Shown: positions 30,127-43,972, numbered from the stretch's first letter. The stretch is 64,000 nt of DNA from Actinomycetales bacterium SN12 (GCA_002837415.1 PJCV01000001.1:186001-250000), one strand, 5' to 3'. Translations and numbers: made by a program. The notes: generated by a model from the sequence alone, not told the origin.

Positions 30127-32106
30127 TCAGATGTCCGGTTCGAGGATATCGAGATGCACCGAGAGCGGGATGCGCTGCCTCCCCCGGCCACGCCGGCTCT
30201 GGGCGGCATCGGCGACGACGCTGGCGCGCAGCGTGTCAGCGACCTCCTGACCGGCGGCGTAGGGGAAGCGGACGAGGGCGCGCACGCGCCCGTCCTCGTC
30301 GATCGGCACGGGTCCCAGCACCGCGTCCGGGGGGATGCCGATGCCCGAGAGCACGTCGATCGCCGCGCTCACCGAGCCCGGAACACCCTCGAGCTGCGCG
30401 AACCGCGCCGTCGGAGGCATGTGCAGCGGCATCCGCGCCTCCAGCTCGGAGCGGGCGTAGGCCGCGGCCGACCAGGTCGCGAGGGCGCGAGCCACCGGGC
30501 CGTCCACGCCCACGAGATGCACGGGTGCTCGCGGGGCTGCGAGGGCGGCGGCGTTCGACCACCAGCGCAGGCACGACTCGCCGATCCGCAGCTCCGGCGC
30601 CTGCAGCATGCGTGCGCCGTCGAGCAGGATGACCGCCCGGTAGCCGCCGCAGGCGACCGGCTCGGCGCCGCGGGTGGCGACGACCAGCGCGGGACGATCG
30701 TGGACGTGCTGCACCGGGTGAGCGCCGTCGGAGACGATCACCCGCACCCCGGGGAAGGCGCGTCCGAGTTCCTCGGCGGTGCGCTCGGTGCCGGAGGACG
30801 CCAGCCGCACCTGCTCGGACGAGCATTCCACGCACCGCCAGGAGTGCGCGGATCGACCGCACCACCCGCACACGGGCACTGCACCGCGACGTCGGGCGCC
30901 CAGCGGCCCGCCGCACTGCCGACACCGCGCGGGATGCCGGCATGTGGCGCACACGAGCGTGGGAGAGAAGCCGGGGCGGGCGACCTGCACGAGCACCGGC
31001 CCTTCCGCCGCCGCCGCGCGCGCACTGGCGAAGGCGCTCGAGGGCACCCGCTGGCCGATCGTCCGCTCGAGCTCCTGCGGCGTGCTCAGACGCACGTTCG
31101 GGATGACCCGCCGCGCGGCGGTGACATCGCGCAGCCACGAGTGCTGCACGAGCCGCTCGACGTCGGTCGAGCGGGTGTGCGCGACGAGCAGCAGCGCACT
31201 GCCCTCCTGCTCCTGCCGGATCAGCGCTGCGTCGCGAGCGTGCACGTAGGGGGCGAGCGGTTCGGCGAGCAGCGGGTCGGAATCGTCCCAGATGACCACG
31301 AGCGCGGCGCGAACCGGAGAGTAGACGGCGGAGCGGTTGCCGACCACGACGCAGGGCGCATCGTCGAGGGTGCGCAGGAAGGCGCGGTAGCGGTCGGGAT
31401 TCGTCTGCCGTGCGTCGTGGCGCGCGATCGCCTCTGCCGGCACGAGCTCCGCGAGCGCCGTGAGCAGCAGCTCCTGGTCGCGGTAGTCGGGAACCACCAG
31501 GACGCTCGACCGACCCGCGGCCAGCTCCGCAGCGGCGGCACCGGCCAGCAGCGCCGCCCATCCGGGCTCGGATCCGCTCTGGACGGGGATGGCCTCGACG
31601 GCAGCCCGGCCCGACTCGGCGATCACCTCTGCCAGGCCGTCGTAGCGGGCGACGGTCTCGCGTGCTCGGGTCAGGGCATCCGGATCGATCTCGATCGTCT
31701 CGTCGACCGGTGTCCACGCCTTCTCGACCCGGACCTGCCGCTTCGGGATGGCCAGGCGCAGGACGTCGGATGCCGAGCCCGCCGCCCGATCCGCCGCTCG
31801 CCGTGCCAGACGGTACAGGCGATCGGGCATCACGACGGTCGACGAGACGACGCTCTCGATCTCGGAGAGCGTGCGAGTGGCATCCGGCTCCACGTCGATC
31901 TCGACGATGAAGCCGTCGACCACGCGACCCGCAGTGCGCAGCGGCGCCTTGATGCGCACTCCGGGGACGACATCGCCGAGCTCGTCAGGCAGGGCGTAGT
32001 CGAACAGCCTGTCCAGCTGCGGCAGCGGCGAGTCGATCAGCACCCGCGCGATGCGGCGCCCCTCCCCCGGGCGGGCCTCCGCCCGCTCGGGACGAGCCTC
32101 GGACAC
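30127..32106 (-). CDS. priA: Primosomal protein N' (PriA), ATPase-degenerate actinobacterial form
   Basis: A 659-residue PriA homologue. The N-terminal 3'-DNA-binding domain is present (RVLIDSPLPQLDRLFDYALP). The helicase domain lacks a Walker A GxTGSGKT: the corresponding stretch reads SGSEPGWAALLAGAAAAELAAG in two parts, and the DExH box is replaced by WDDSDPLL. The zinc-binding cysteines remain (CATCRHPARCRQCGG and CGWCG...CVEC). Actinobacterial PriA proteins of this type are thought to act without ATP-driven unwinding. The GTG start at 32106 is seven bases after the metK stop with GAGG upstream. Confidence 0.9.
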   Translation of the reverse strand: MSEARPERAEARPGEGRRIARVLIDSPLPQLDRLFDYALPDELGDVVPGVRIKAPLRTAGRVVDGFIVEIDVEPDATRTLSEIESVVSSTVVMPDRLYRLARRAADRAAGSASDVLRLAIPKRQVRVEKAWTPVDETIEIDPDALTRARETVARYDGLAEVIAESGRAAVEAIPVQSGSEPGWAALLAGAAAAELAAGRSSVLVVPDYRDQELLLTALAELVPAEAIARHDARQTNPDRYRAFLRTLDDAPCVVVGNRSAVYSPVRAALVVIWDDSDPLLAEPLAPYVHARDAALIRQEQEGSALLLVAHTRSTDVERLVQHSWLRDVTAARRVIPNVRLSTPQELERTIGQRVPSSAFASARAAAAEGPVLVQVARPGFSPTLVCATCRHPARCRQCGGPLGARRRGAVPVCGWCGRSAHSWRCVECSSEQVRLASSGTERTAEELGRAFPGVRVIVSDGAHPVQHVHDRPALVVATRGAEPVACGGYRAVILLDGARMLQAPELRIGESCLRWWSNAAALAAPRAPVHLVGVDGPVARALATWSAAAYARSELEARMPLHMPPTARFAQLEGVPGSVSAAIDVLSGIGIPPDAVLGPVPIDEDGRVRALVRFPYAAGQEVADTLRASVVADAAQSRRGRGRQRIPLSVHLDILEPDI

Positions 32107-32113
32107 GACGGCC

Positions 32114-33310
32114 TCAGAGGCCGGCTGCGCGACGCAGATCGTCGGCGCGGTCGGTGCGCTCCCAGGTGAAATCGGGCAGCTCGCGGCCGAAGTGCCCGTA
32201 GGCAGCGGTCTGCGCGTAGATCGGGCGCAGCAGGTCGAGCTCTTCGATGATCGCCTGCGGACGCAGATCGAACACCTGCGAGATCGCCTCGGTGATGGTC
32301 TCCTCCGACACCCGGCCGGTCCCGAAGGTCTCGACGTAGAGCCCGACCGGACGCGCGACGCCGATGGCATACGCGACCTGCACCTCGGCGCGATCGGCGA
32401 GCCCGGCGGCGACGACGTTCTTCGCCACCCAGCGCATCGCGTAGGCGCCCGAGCGGTCGACCTTCGACGGGTCCTTGCCGCTGAACGCACCGCCGCCGTG
32501 CCGGGCGGCCCCGCCGTAGGTGTCGATGATGATCTTGCGACCGGTGAGGCCCGCGTCGCCCTTCGGACCGCCCGTGACGAAGGGTCCTGCGGGGTTGATG
32601 TAGTACTTCAGGTCGTCGGCGAGATCGAGACCGGTCTGCTCGAGAACCGGGTCGATGACGACGTCGCGCACGAGCTGCTTCAGCTCGTCCTGTGAGATGT
32701 CGGGGTGGTGCTGGGTGGAGAGCACGACGGCGTCGACGCTCTTGGGGGTGAAGCCGTCGTAGCCGAGGGTGACCTGCGTCTTCCCGTCCGGGCGCAGGAA
32801 CGACAGCTCGCCGGAGCGGCGCACCTCGGTGAGACGCTCGGCGATGCGATGCGCCGTCCACGCGGCCATCGGCATGAGCTGCGGGGTCTCGTTCGTCGCG
32901 AAGCCGAACATGATTCCCTGATCGCCCGCACCGAGCAGGTCGCGGGGATCGGTCGATCCTCCGTCTCGCTGCTCCTGCGCCTGGTCGACGCCGTTCGCGA
33001 TGTCGGTCGACTGCTCACCGACCGAGATGCTGACACCGCACGACGAGCCGTCGAAGCCCGTGTCGCTCGAGGTGTAGCCGATGCCGTTCACGACGTCGCG
33101 CACGATCGTGGGGATGTCGACGTAGCCCTCGGTGCGGATCTCACCGGCGACGTGCACGAGCCCGGTCGTGACGAGCGTCTCGACCGCTACGCGCGAATCC
33201 CGATCGACCGCGAGGAGCCCGTCGAGGATGCTGTCGGAGATCTGATCGCAGATCTTGTCGGGGTGTCCTTCGGTGACGGACTCGGACGTGAACAGGCGCA
33301 GCGCGCTCAT
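32114..33310 (-). CDS. metK: S-adenosylmethionine synthase
   Basis: A 398-residue enzyme making AdoMet from methionine and ATP. It has the motifs [30 protein letters not shown] and the P-loop [10 protein letters not shown]. The ATG has GGAG five bases upstream. I looked at the 111-bp leader and saw no SAM-riboswitch core. The AdoMet made here serves RsmB and other methylases. coaBC, often found next to rpoZ and metK, is absent from this position. Confidence 0.97.
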   Translation of the reverse strand: MSALRLFTSESVTEGHPDKICDQISDSILDGLLAVDRDSRVAVETLVTTGLVHVAGEIRTEGYVDIPTIVRDVVNGIGYTSSDTGFDGSSCGVSISVGEQSTDIANGVDQAQEQRDGGSTDPRDLLGAGDQGIMFGFATNETPQLMPMAAWTAHRIAERLTEVRRSGELSFLRPDGKTQVTLGYDGFTPKSVDAVVLSTQHHPDISQDELKQLVRDVVIDPVLEQTGLDLADDLKYYINPAGPFVTGGPKGDAGLTGRKIIIDTYGGAARHGGGAFSGKDPSKVDRSGAYAMRWVAKNVVAAGLADRAEVQVAYAIGVARPVGLYVETFGTGRVSEETITEAISQVFDLRPQAIIEELDLLRPIYAQTAAYGHFGRELPDFTWERTDRADDLRRAAGL

Positions 33311-33371
33311 CGGGGCTCCAAAGCGGGGTCGTGTGGCGGAGCCGGTGACGGCTCGACGCCAGTGTGCATGA

Positions 33372-33405
33372 AGCCGCCGACATCCCGATGAGGACGTCGG
33401 CGGCT
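33372..33405 (-). terminator. Terminator after rpoZ
   Basis: A 10-bp stem AGCCGCCGAC/GTCGGCGGCT around a 14-nt loop, beginning 17 bases after the rpoZ stop and 62 bases before metK. It may separate the pyr-gmk-rpoZ unit from a metK promoter in the remaining gap. Confidence 0.65.
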
Positions 33406-33421
33406 CACAGTGCGAGTGCGA

Positions 33422-33676
33422 TCACTCAGCGTGACGGATGCGCAGCTTGTCCTCGTTGATCTCGTGCAGAGCGATCGTGAGGGGCTTGTCCTCGACCGAG
33501 GAGTCGACGAGCGGGCCGACGTTGTCGAAGAGGTTTCCCTCGTGCAGGTCGGAGTAGTAGTCGTTGATCTGGCGTGCGCGCTTCGACGCGTAGATCACGA
33601 GCTCGTACTTCGACTCGACGCGCTCGAGAAGGTTGTCGATGGGCGGGTCGATGATGCCGTTGTTGTGTCCGGCCAT
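33422..33676 (-). CDS. rpoZ: RNA polymerase omega subunit
   Basis: An 84-residue omega subunit that helps assemble and stabilise RNA polymerase. It has the conserved [26 protein letters not shown] in the beta'-clamp region. The strong AGGAGG is seven bases before the ATG at 33676. It lies 80 bases downstream of gmk, the standard actinobacterial neighbour. Confidence 0.95.
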   Translation of the reverse strand: MAGHNNGIIDPPIDNLLERVESKYELVIYASKRARQINDYYSDLHEGNLFDNVGPLVDSSVEDKPLTIALHEINEDKLRIRHAE

Positions 33677-33756
33677 GGTGGACCTCCTGGTCAGGCGACG
33701 GTGGCGTCGGGGTGACGATCTGTCGCGAAATCGATGCGGCGCGCGGTCGGAAGGGC

Positions 33757-34677
33757 TCAGTGAGCCGAGCGACGCGCAGAGTCTGTGGACAATTCTACGA
33801 CCTCTTCGGCCGCGGTGGCGACGTCGGCGTTCACGACGAGGTAATCGAACTCGTTCTGCGCGGCCAGTTCGACCCGGGCGGTGCGCAGCCGGCGGGCGCG
33901 CTCCTCGGCATCCTCGGTGCCGCGGCCGACCAGCCGCTGCACGAGTTCGTCCCAGCTGGGCGGCAGCAGGAAGACGAGGGATGCCGATGGCTCAGCCGCA
34001 CGAACCTGCCTGGCGCCCTGCAGATCGATCTCGAGCAGCACCGTCCTGCCCTCGGCCAGAGCGGCGTCCACGGGCCCGCGCGGGGTGCCGTAGCGGTGCC
34101 TGTTGTGCACCACCGCGTACTCGAGCAGCTGCTCGTCGGCGATGAGACGGTCGAACTCGGCGTCGTCGACGAAGTAGTAGTGCACGCCGTCGACCTCGCC
34201 GGGGCGGGGGGCGCGCGTGGTCGCCGACACCGACAGATGGATCTCCGGGTGGGTCTCGCGGATGCGCGCGGCCACCGTCCCCTTGCCGACCGCGGTGGGT
34301 CCGGCGAGCACGAGCAGGCGACTGCGGGCGGGGCGGGGCCGGTGCGGCGGGAAGCGCTCGTCGAGCCACGTGCTCAGCGCCGTGCGCTGGCGCACTCCGA
34401 GCCCCCCGAGCCGCTTGACGGGCGCGATGTGCAGCTCCTCGAGCACACGGTCGCGCTTGCCGGCGCCGATCGCCGGAAGGGCCATCAGGAAGTCGGTGAC
34501 CCGCATGGTGGCGGCGTCGGAGTCGGCGTCTTCGATCGCCTGGCGCAGCACCGCCTGCGGCGCGATGACCCGTGTGCTGAGGTCGCGCTTGAGTGCGGCC
34601 CGCGCCCGCCTGCGCTCGAGGGCGCGTCGGGATGCGGCGAGGCGGTCGACATCCGGGACGGCGGGTCGTTCAGTCAC
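33757..34677 (-). CDS. gmk: Fusion of actinobacterial integration host factor (mIHF) domain and guanylate kinase
   Basis: A 306-residue protein with two domains. Residues about 15-105 match the mIHF DNA-binding protein: an Ala/Arg-rich helix, then [32 protein letters not shown] and [10 protein letters not shown]. Residues about 115-295 are guanylate kinase: P-loop [40 protein letters not shown] and [10 protein letters not shown]. In mycobacteria mihF and gmk are separate adjacent genes; here one frame holds both with no internal stop. The GTG at 34677 has AGGAGG six bases upstream and overlaps pyrF by eight bases. It makes GDP from GMP and may also bind DNA. Confidence 0.93.
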   Translation of the reverse strand: MTERPAVPDVDRLAASRRALERRRARAALKRDLSTRVIAPQAVLRQAIEDADSDAATMRVTDFLMALPAIGAGKRDRVLEELHIAPVKRLGGLGVRQRTALSTWLDERFPPHRPRPARSRLLVLAGPTAVGKGTVAARIRETHPEIHLSVSATTRAPRPGEVDGVHYYFVDDAEFDRLIADEQLLEYAVVHNRHRYGTPRGPVDAALAEGRTVLLEIDLQGARQVRAAEPSASLVFLLPPSWDELVQRLVGRGTEDAEERARRLRTARVELAAQNEFDYLVVNADVATAAEEVVELSTDSARRSAH

Positions 34678-35529
34678 GGAGGACCTCCTGGTAGCGCGCA
34701 TTGCGGGTGCTGATCGCCTGGGCGATACCGTCGGCTCCGGCGGCGAGGATGCTGCGGCTCTCGCTCGCGAGCACGTTCGCGGCCACCGCGCCGAACCGCG
34801 CGGTCAGATCCTCGGCGGTGGCGCCCTGCGCTCCGAAGCCGGGCGCGAGGATGGGCGTGTCGGCGAGCAGCTCGTCGTCGAGGCCGAGCTCCGAGCGGTC
34901 GACCGTCGCGCCGATCACCACGCCGACCGGGCCGAGTGAGCCGTCGAAGGCCGATGAGCGATTGGCCCAGGTGACGTCCCGGGTGACCCTGGCGGCGACG
35001 GTCTGCTCGTCGCCGCCGGCCACGTCGATCGTGCGCGCGGTCTGCAGCGGGGCCGCCTCCGGGTTGCTGGTCGCGGCGAGCACGAACACGCCCTTGTCGG
35101 CGCGGACGGCGGTCGTGAGCGTGTCGCGCAGCGAGTCCGGACCGAGGTAGGGGCTGATGGTCACCGCATCGGCCTCGAGGGGCGATCCCGCCTCCAGCCA
35201 CGCGGCCGCGTAGCCGGCCATGGTCGAGCCGATGTCGCCGCGTTTGGCGTCGGCCAGCACGATCAGTCCGGCATCCCGCGCGGCGGCCATGACGTCCTCC
35301 AGCGCGGCGAATCCCCGCGAGCCGAAGCGCTCGAAGAACGCGACCTGCGGCTTCACCACGGCCGCTCGGCCTGCCGCGGCATCCACCACGGCGAGGCCGA
35401 ACGCGCGCAGTCCGTCGGCGTCCTGCGCAAGACCCCACTGGTCGAGCAGAGCTGCGTGCGGGTCGATGCCCACGCACAGCGGACCGAAGCGGTCCATCGC
35501 TGTGCGCAGGCGCGCTCCGAACGATTCCG

Positions 35530-35533
<4 letters not shown>
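34670..35533 (-). CDS. pyrF: Orotidine 5'-phosphate decarboxylase (type 2)
   Basis: A 287-residue OMP decarboxylase of the longer actinobacterial type, the last step to UMP. The catalytic [13 protein letters not shown] is at about residues 93-105, and the substrate is bound near [10 protein letters not shown] and [11 protein letters not shown]. The ATG overlaps the carB stop by four bases. Confidence 0.96.
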
Positions 35534-38816
<3,283 letters not shown>

Positions 38817-38817
<1 letters not shown>

Positions 38818-40001
38818 CAGTTGGCGCCCTTCTTGTTCGCGACGACGAGTTCGCGGAATCTGCTGAACAGGTAGTGGGCGTCGTGCGGACCCGCCGCCGC
38901 CTCGGGGTGGTACTGCACGGAGAAGGCCGGGATGTCGAGGGCGCGAAGGCCCTCGACGACCTGGTCGTTGAGGCCGACGTGGCTCACCTCGACCTTCCCG
39001 TAGCCGTGCGGGCTGTCGAATTCGCCCTCGAGCGGGGCCTCGACGGCGAAGCCGTGGTTGTGCGCGGTGATCTCGACGCGGCCGGTGGCCTTGTCGATGA
39101 CGGGCTGGTTGATGCCGCGGTGGCCGAAGGTGAGCTTGTAGGTGTCGAGTCCCAGTGCGCGCCCGAACAGCTGGTTGCCGAAGCAGATGCCGAAGTACGG
39201 GATGCGCGCGTCGAGCACCTGTCGCAGCACGGCTACCTGCTCATCCGATGCCGAGGGGTCGCCGGGGCCGTTGGAGTAGAACACGGCGTCGGGCGAGGTC
39301 GACGCGATGTCCTCGAAGCTGGCGGACTGCGGCAGCACGTGCACGTCGAAGCCGAGCGCGGCGAGGTTGTCGAGGGTGGACTGCTTGATGCCCAGGTCGA
39401 TCACGGCGACGTTCCCGATGCGCTCGGTGGTCGCGGCGATGACGACCGGCTCGGCGACCGAGACGGTGGCCGACAGGTTCTGACCGGCCATCTCCGGAGC
39501 GGCGGTCACCTGGCGCAGCTGCTCCTCTGCGTCCAGCGCCGCGGCGTCGCCGGAGAAGATGCCGCCGCGCATCGAGCCGGTGTCGCGGATGCGGCGGGTG
39601 AGGGCGCGCGTGTCGATGCCGCTGATCCCGACGATCCCCTCGCGCACGAGCGCGTCGTCAAGGCTCTCCTCGGAGCGCCAGTTCGACACCCGGCGGGCAG
39701 GGTCGCGCACGATGTAGCCGGCGACCCAGATGCGCGAGGACTCCTGGTCCTCGCGGTTCATGCCGGTGTTGCCGATGTGCGGCGCAGTCTGCAGCACGAT
39801 CTGGCCGGCGTACGACGGATCGGTCAGCGTCTCCTGATACCCGGACATGCCGGTGGCGAAGACGACCTCGCCGAGAGTCGTGCCGCGGGCGCCGTATGCG
39901 CGCCCCTCGAAGCGGGTGCCGTCCTCGAGCACGAGAACAGCCGCATTCTGGGTCCCTGAGCCTGTCGAAGGGCCCTGAGCAGTCTGGTCGGGGGATGTCA
40001 C
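38817..40001 (-). CDS. carA: Carbamoyl phosphate synthetase small subunit
   Basis: A 394-residue glutaminase subunit. The N-terminal CarA domain contains the [15 protein letters not shown] motif and the C-terminal class I amidotransferase has the nucleophile in [13 protein letters not shown] and the His/Glu in [14 protein letters not shown] chose the GTG at 40001, which overlaps the preceding stop and has GGAGA six bases upstream. Residues about 8-18 ([11 protein letters not shown]) are encoded by a dispersed repeat, so the N-terminus is longer than in most homologues. Confidence 0.95.
39951..39979. repeat. Dispersed REP-like repeat inside the carA 5' coding end
   Basis: The segment reads, on the plus strand, GGTCCCTGAG then CCTGTCGAAGG then GCCCTGAG. 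It contains the imperfect palindrome CCCTTCGACAGGCTCAGGG (opposite strand) that I recognise as a common interspersed element of high-GC bacteria. It is in frame and codes [13 protein letters not shown] residues of CarA. This is the only copy I noticed in the window. Confidence 0.6.
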
Positions 40002-40504
40002 GAGTTGTCTCCGTTCTCCGCACCGGCGCAGAGGCGCTCGAGCTGCGGCAGGATTTCTGAGGGCCCGCCTGAGGTGGGCCGGATGAAGGAATCGACGTGG
40101 ACGTCGTCGGTCGCGCGCCATACGAGGCGGATGAGACCGTCGCGCTCCACGACGCGGTCGATGGCGACGGTCGCGCGGTCGGCGGCGATCAGCCGCGCAG
40201 AGGACAGGAACACGGTCGGCGCACCGTCGAGGCTGAGTGCGACGCCCCGGTCGGTGAGCACGAGCTCCCCTCGCGCGCGGTACGTCAGCGGGCTGACGGC
40301 GAGCCGCTCGAGCGGCTGGTCGTGCTTGGTGGTGGCGACGTACAGGATCTCGTATCTGCCGGTCACATCCGCATGCTCGGGAACGCCGAGCGGTGCGGTG
40401 AGACCGGAGTCCCGTCGCAGACGCCTGCGCCAGGCGAAGAACATGGCCAGCAGGATCAGCGCGGCGACGAAGCCGATGATCAGCGCGGCGAGCTCGCGGG
40501 TCAC
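39998..40504 (-). CDS. Single-pass membrane protein with PH-like domain, pyr-operon associated
   Basis: A 168-residue protein with one hydrophobic helix at about residues 5-25 followed by RRRLRRD and a beta-rich soluble region (about 50-150). A protein of this type lies between pyrC and carA in many actinobacteria, including mycobacteria (the Rv1382 position). The function is unknown; anchoring or regulation of the pathway is conjecture from context. The GTG start overlaps the pyrC stop and the stop overlaps the carA start, each by four bases. Confidence 0.82.
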   Translation of the reverse strand: MTRELAALIIGFVAALILLAMFFAWRRRLRRDSGLTAPLGVPEHADVTGRYEILYVATTKHDQPLERLAVSPLTYRARGELVLTDRGVALSLDGAPTVFLSSARLIAADRATVAIDRVVERDGLIRLVWRATDDVHVDSFIRPTSGGPSEILPQLERLCAGAENGDNS

Positions 40505-41826
40505 AGTGACCTGCTCCGCGCAGCCCGCGTGTCGAGCTCCTCGACGAGGGCTCCCCCATCGACGGTCACGACGCCGCCGTGGATCGTCCACAGCACGCGG
40601 CCCGGCAGCTCGCGCCCGAGGTACGGGGAGTTCTGGCTGCGCCCATGCAGGTCGGCCTCGGTGAAGACTCCCGGCACGTTCGGGTCGTACAGCGTCACGT
40701 GCGCGGGACGTCCGACCTCGAGGGCGCCGAAGCCGTCGAGGCGGCCGATGCGAGCCGGAGCACTGCTCATCACGCGCGCGATGTCGGCCCAGTCGAGCTG
40801 ACCGGTCTGCACCATCGCCTGGTGGACCACGCGCAGCGCGCTTTCCAGCCCGACCATGCCGTTCGCGGCGGCCTGCCATTCGCAGGCCTTGTTCTCGGCC
40901 GGGTGCGGGGCGTGATCGGTCGCGACGATGTCGATCGTCCCGTCGGCCAGGCCCTCGCGCACGGCCATCACATCTTCGGCGGTGCGCAGCGGCGGGTTGA
41001 CCTTGTAGCGCGCGTCGTAATCGCGCACGAGGTCGTCCGTCAGCAGCAGGTGGTGCGGGGTGACCTCGGCGGTGACCTGGATGCCGCGCTTCTTGGCCCA
41101 CCGGATGATGTCGACGGACCCAGCGGTGGAGAGATGGCAGACGTGCAGGCGGGAGCCGACGTGCTCGGCGAGCAGCACGTCGCGGGCGATGATCGACTCC
41201 TCGGCGACGGCGGGCCATCCGGCCAGGCCCAGCTCGGCCGACACGACGCCCTCGTTCATCTGCGCGCCCTCGGTCAGACGCGGGTCCTGCGCGTGCTGCG
41301 CGATGACGCCGCCGAAAGACTTCACGTACTCCAGCGCGCGCCGCATGATCAGCGGATCCCACACGCAGAAGCCGTCATCGCTGAACACGCGCACGCGGGC
41401 GCGTGATCCGGCCATGGCGCCGAGTTCGGCGAGACGCTCGCCCTTCTGCCCGACCGTGACGGCGCCGATCGGCTGGACGGTCGCGTAGCCGGCTGCCTCT
41501 CCGAGGGCGAGCTCCTGCTCCACGACGCCAGCGGTGTCAGCCACGGGCTGGGTGTTCGGCATGGCGAAGACCGCCGTGAAACCGCCCGCCGCCGCCGCCT
41601 GCGTGCCGGTGAGGACGGTCTCGGAGGCTTCGAATCCGGGTTCGCGCAGATGCGTGTGCAGGTCGACGAGACCGGGGAGCGCGACCAGTCCTGCCGCGTC
41701 GATGACGCGCGCGCCCGATCGGCTGAGACCGGTGCCGATCTCGGCGATGACACCGTTCTCGATCACGATGTCGGCGCTTTCGCGCCCGAGCAGCTGGACG
41801 CCTGCGATGACGAGGGTCTGGCTCAC
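40501..41826 (-). CDS. pyrC: Dihydroorotase
   Basis: A 441-residue class I dihydroorotase of the amidohydrolase fold, third step of UMP synthesis. The metal ligands are in [20 protein letters not shown] and VATDHAPH. The MPNTQPVAD substrate loop is present. The start is GTG 41826, one base after the pyrB stop. Confidence 0.96.
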   Translation of the reverse strand: MSQTLVIAGVQLLGRESADIVIENGVIAEIGTGLSRSGARVIDAAGLVALPGLVDLHTHLREPGFEASETVLTGTQAAAAGGFTAVFAMPNTQPVADTAGVVEQELALGEAAGYATVQPIGAVTVGQKGERLAELGAMAGSRARVRVFSDDGFCVWDPLIMRRALEYVKSFGGVIAQHAQDPRLTEGAQMNEGVVSAELGLAGWPAVAEESIIARDVLLAEHVGSRLHVCHLSTAGSVDIIRWAKKRGIQVTAEVTPHHLLLTDDLVRDYDARYKVNPPLRTAEDVMAVREGLADGTIDIVATDHAPHPAENKACEWQAAANGMVGLESALRVVHQAMVQTGQLDWADIARVMSSAPARIGRLDGFGALEVGRPAHVTLYDPNVPGVFTEADLHGRSQNSPYLGRELPGRVLWTIHGGVVTVDGGALVEELDTRAARSRSL

Positions 41827-41827
41827 T

Positions 41828-42787
41828 TCACTTCCCCTCTTCGTCGTTGCGCTCGCCTGCCAGCAGCAGATAGAGCACGGCCATGCGCACGGAGACCCCG
41901 TTGGTGACCTGCTCCAGCACAGTGGAACGCGGCGAGTCCGCGGCTTCGGATGAGATCTCGAGTCCGCGGTTCATCGGCCCCGGGTGCATCACAATGCTAT
42001 CGTCCGGCAGGGTCGCCGCGCGCACTGCGTCCAGGCCCCACAGTCGGGAATACTCCCGCTCAGTGGGGAAATAAGCGTGGTGCATCCGCTCCGCCTGGAT
42101 GCGCAGCATCATGACGGCGTCCGGCCCTTCGGCGAGAGCGGCATCGAGGTCGTAGAGCACCTGCACCGGCCACTGCGATACGTTCTGCGGCACGAGCGTC
42201 GGCGGCGTCACCAGCGTGACCTCGGCGCCGAGCAGCGACAGCAGCCACACGTTGGAGCGGGCCACACGGGAGTGCAGCACGTCGCCGACGATGACGACGC
42301 GCAGCCCGGACAGGTTGCGGCCGCGGCTGTCCTTCCCATAGCGGCGCTTGCGGATGGTGAACGCGTCGAGCAGCGCCTGAGTGGGATGCTCGTGCGTGCC
42401 GTCGCCGGCGTTGACGACGCCGGCCGAGATCCAGCCGCTGGTCGCGAGGGTGCGCGGGGCTCCGGATGCCGAATGGCGCACGACCACGGCATCCGCTCCC
42501 ATCGCCTGCAGGGTCTGGGCGGTGTCCTTCAGGCTCTCGCCCTTCGAGACGCTGGATCCCTTCGCCGCGAAGTTGATGACATCGGCGGAGAGTCGCTTCG
42601 CGGCCGCCTCGAAAGAGATGCGGGTGCGGGTGGAGTCCTCGAAGAAGAGGTTGACGACGGTCTTGCCGAGGAGCGTGGGGAGCTTCTTGACCTCGCGCGA
42701 CTGGGTGTCGGCCATGTCCTCGGCGACATCGAGGATGCGCAGGGCCTGCTCGCGATCGAGGGTGCGGGTGTCGAGCAGGTGCCTCAT
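41828..42787 (-). CDS. pyrB: Aspartate carbamoyltransferase catalytic subunit
   Basis: A 319-residue transcarbamoylase. The carbamoyl-phosphate loop [23 protein letters not shown] and [11 protein letters not shown] are conserved. There is no regulatory subunit gene (pyrI) nearby, as expected for actinobacteria. The ATG overlaps the pyrR stop by four bases. Confidence 0.97.
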   Translation of the reverse strand: MRHLLDTRTLDREQALRILDVAEDMADTQSREVKKLPTLLGKTVVNLFFEDSTRTRISFEAAAKRLSADVINFAAKGSSVSKGESLKDTAQTLQAMGADAVVVRHSASGAPRTLATSGWISAGVVNAGDGTHEHPTQALLDAFTIRKRRYGKDSRGRNLSGLRVVIVGDVLHSRVARSNVWLLSLLGAEVTLVTPPTLVPQNVSQWPVQVLYDLDAALAEGPDAVMMLRIQAERMHHAYFPTEREYSRLWGLDAVRAATLPDDSIVMHPGPMNRGLEISSEAADSPRSTVLEQVTNGVSVRMAVLYLLLAGERNDEEGK

Positions 42788-43314
42788 GATTCGATCGTCA
42801 CCTCGTCGGCCCCGTCGAGTTCGCGCAGGCGCAGGTTGACGCGCTCCGCGCGGGACGACGGGATGTTCTTGCCCACGAAGTCGGGCCGGATGGGCAGCTC
42901 GCGGTGGCCTCGGTCGACGAGGATCGCCAGGCGGACCGCCGACGGGCGGCCGATCGACTGCAGGGCGTCCAGCGCTGCGCGGATCGTGCGGCCGGAGAAC
43001 AGCACGTCGTCGACGAGCACGACGGTCTTGTCGTCGATGCCGCCGGCGGGGATCTCGGTGCGCTTCGGCGCACGAGTCGGGTGCTTCGAGAGATCATCGC
43101 GGAACAGCGTGATGTCGAGCGATCCGACGGGGATGTCGGTCTCGGCGATGCCGGAGATGACCGAGCCGAGCCGCTCGGCCAGCGTCACTCCCCTGGTCGG
43201 GATGCCGAGGAGCACGAGCCCTTCGGCGCCTCGGTTGGACTCGAGGATCTCGTGGGCGATGCGCGTCAGAGCGCGCGCGATATCGGCTTCGTGCAGCACT
43301 GTGCGTGCAGACAA
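42784..43314 (-). CDS. pyrR: Pyrimidine operon regulator / uracil phosphoribosyltransferase
   Basis: A 176-residue bifunctional PyrR. The PRPP loop is [17 protein letters not shown] and the N-terminal half has the [17 protein letters not shown] helix. PyrR binds RNA when charged with UMP; in mycobacteria it represses translation. The start is TTG at 43314, preceded by GGGAAG. It opens the pyr operon. Confidence 0.93.
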   Translation of the reverse strand: MSARTVLHEADIARALTRIAHEILESNRGAEGLVLLGIPTRGVTLAERLGSVISGIAETDIPVGSLDITLFRDDLSKHPTRAPKRTEIPAGGIDDKTVVLVDDVLFSGRTIRAALDALQSIGRPSAVRLAILVDRGHRELPIRPDFVGKNIPSSRAERVNLRLRELDGADEVTIES

Positions 43315-43385
43315 CGGCCACTTCCCTTCTCCGCCTCACAGGACGGTGTTAAAGGTTCGGTGATGCGGCAAGTCTAACGGAGACC
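43315..43385 (-). promoter_or_regulatory. Candidate pyr operon promoter and leader
   Basis: On the minus strand a possible -10 TAGACT at 43371-43376 is followed by a leader of about 55 nt with GAGGCGGAGAAGGGAAG just before the TTG of pyrR. The purine-rich segment overlaps the ribosome site, which would suit PyrR-dependent translational control as reported for mycobacteria. No convincing -35 was found. Confidence 0.35.
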
Positions 43386-43399
43386 GTCGGTGATCGTTC

Positions 43400-43972
43400 T
43401 CACCGCCAGCCGAGCATGTCCCGGACGACATCCTGAGACGCCGGACAGCCGTCGTTGCGGATGCCGCGCAGAGTCTCGTGCGACACGAGTGCTGAAGCGT
43501 CCGTCGCCATGCGCGTCATCGCATCGATCGCCGCGTGGATTCGCGGTGCCGCAGCGAAAGCGTGCTGAGGATCGCCGGCTCGGGACGCATGGGGGTACAC
43601 GACCAGCTCGGAGGTTCCGTCGCCCGTCGGCCTGGCGGCCGCGACGACGAGAGTGGGTGGGATGCTGTGCTGCAGCGACCTCGGAAGCGGAAAGGGCAGC
43701 TCGTCGGCGATCAGTCCGGTCCAGAAGGTGCGATTGGACCTCTTCGCGTCCCCCATCTCGGCGGCGACGGCCCTCCACGGGCTGCCCTGCTGCTGGAGGC
43801 GCCGATCGAACTCGTCATCTCGGAGGACGAATCCCTGTTCGGCCAGCTGTTCTCCCGCGAGCCGCACCGCATCCTCGGGGGCGTACCGTACGAGCAGACG
43901 TGCGCCGCGAAACGGACCCTTGTACTGCAGGCGGGATGTTCGGGCATCAGCACCCACACCCAGCCGTGGCAT
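43400..43972 (-). CDS. Conserved-context hypothetical protein in WXG100 cassette
   Basis: A 190-residue soluble protein that I do not recognise. It has a YKGPFRGARLLVRY strand near the N-terminus, a central FWTGLIADELPFPLPRSL segment, and a C-terminal helical region with ASQDVVRDMLGWR. No signal peptide or membrane helix is visible. The ATG at 43972 is eight bases after the WXG100 gene's stop, and the frame above it overlaps that gene. Position suggests a role with the WXG100 proteins. Confidence 0.7.
   Translation of the reverse strand: MPRLGVGADARTSRLQYKGPFRGARLLVRYAPEDAVRLAGEQLAEQGFVLRDDEFDRRLQQQGSPWRAVAAEMGDAKRSNRTFWTGLIADELPFPLPRSLQHSIPPTLVVAAARPTGDGTSELVVYPHASRAGDPQHAFAAAPRIHAAIDAMTRMATDASALVSHETLRGIRNDGCPASQDVVRDMLGWR

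Noticed and set aside
33311..33421. SAM riboswitch before metK
   Set aside because: No conserved core or four-way junction could be traced in the 111-base gap; only a simple hairpin is present.
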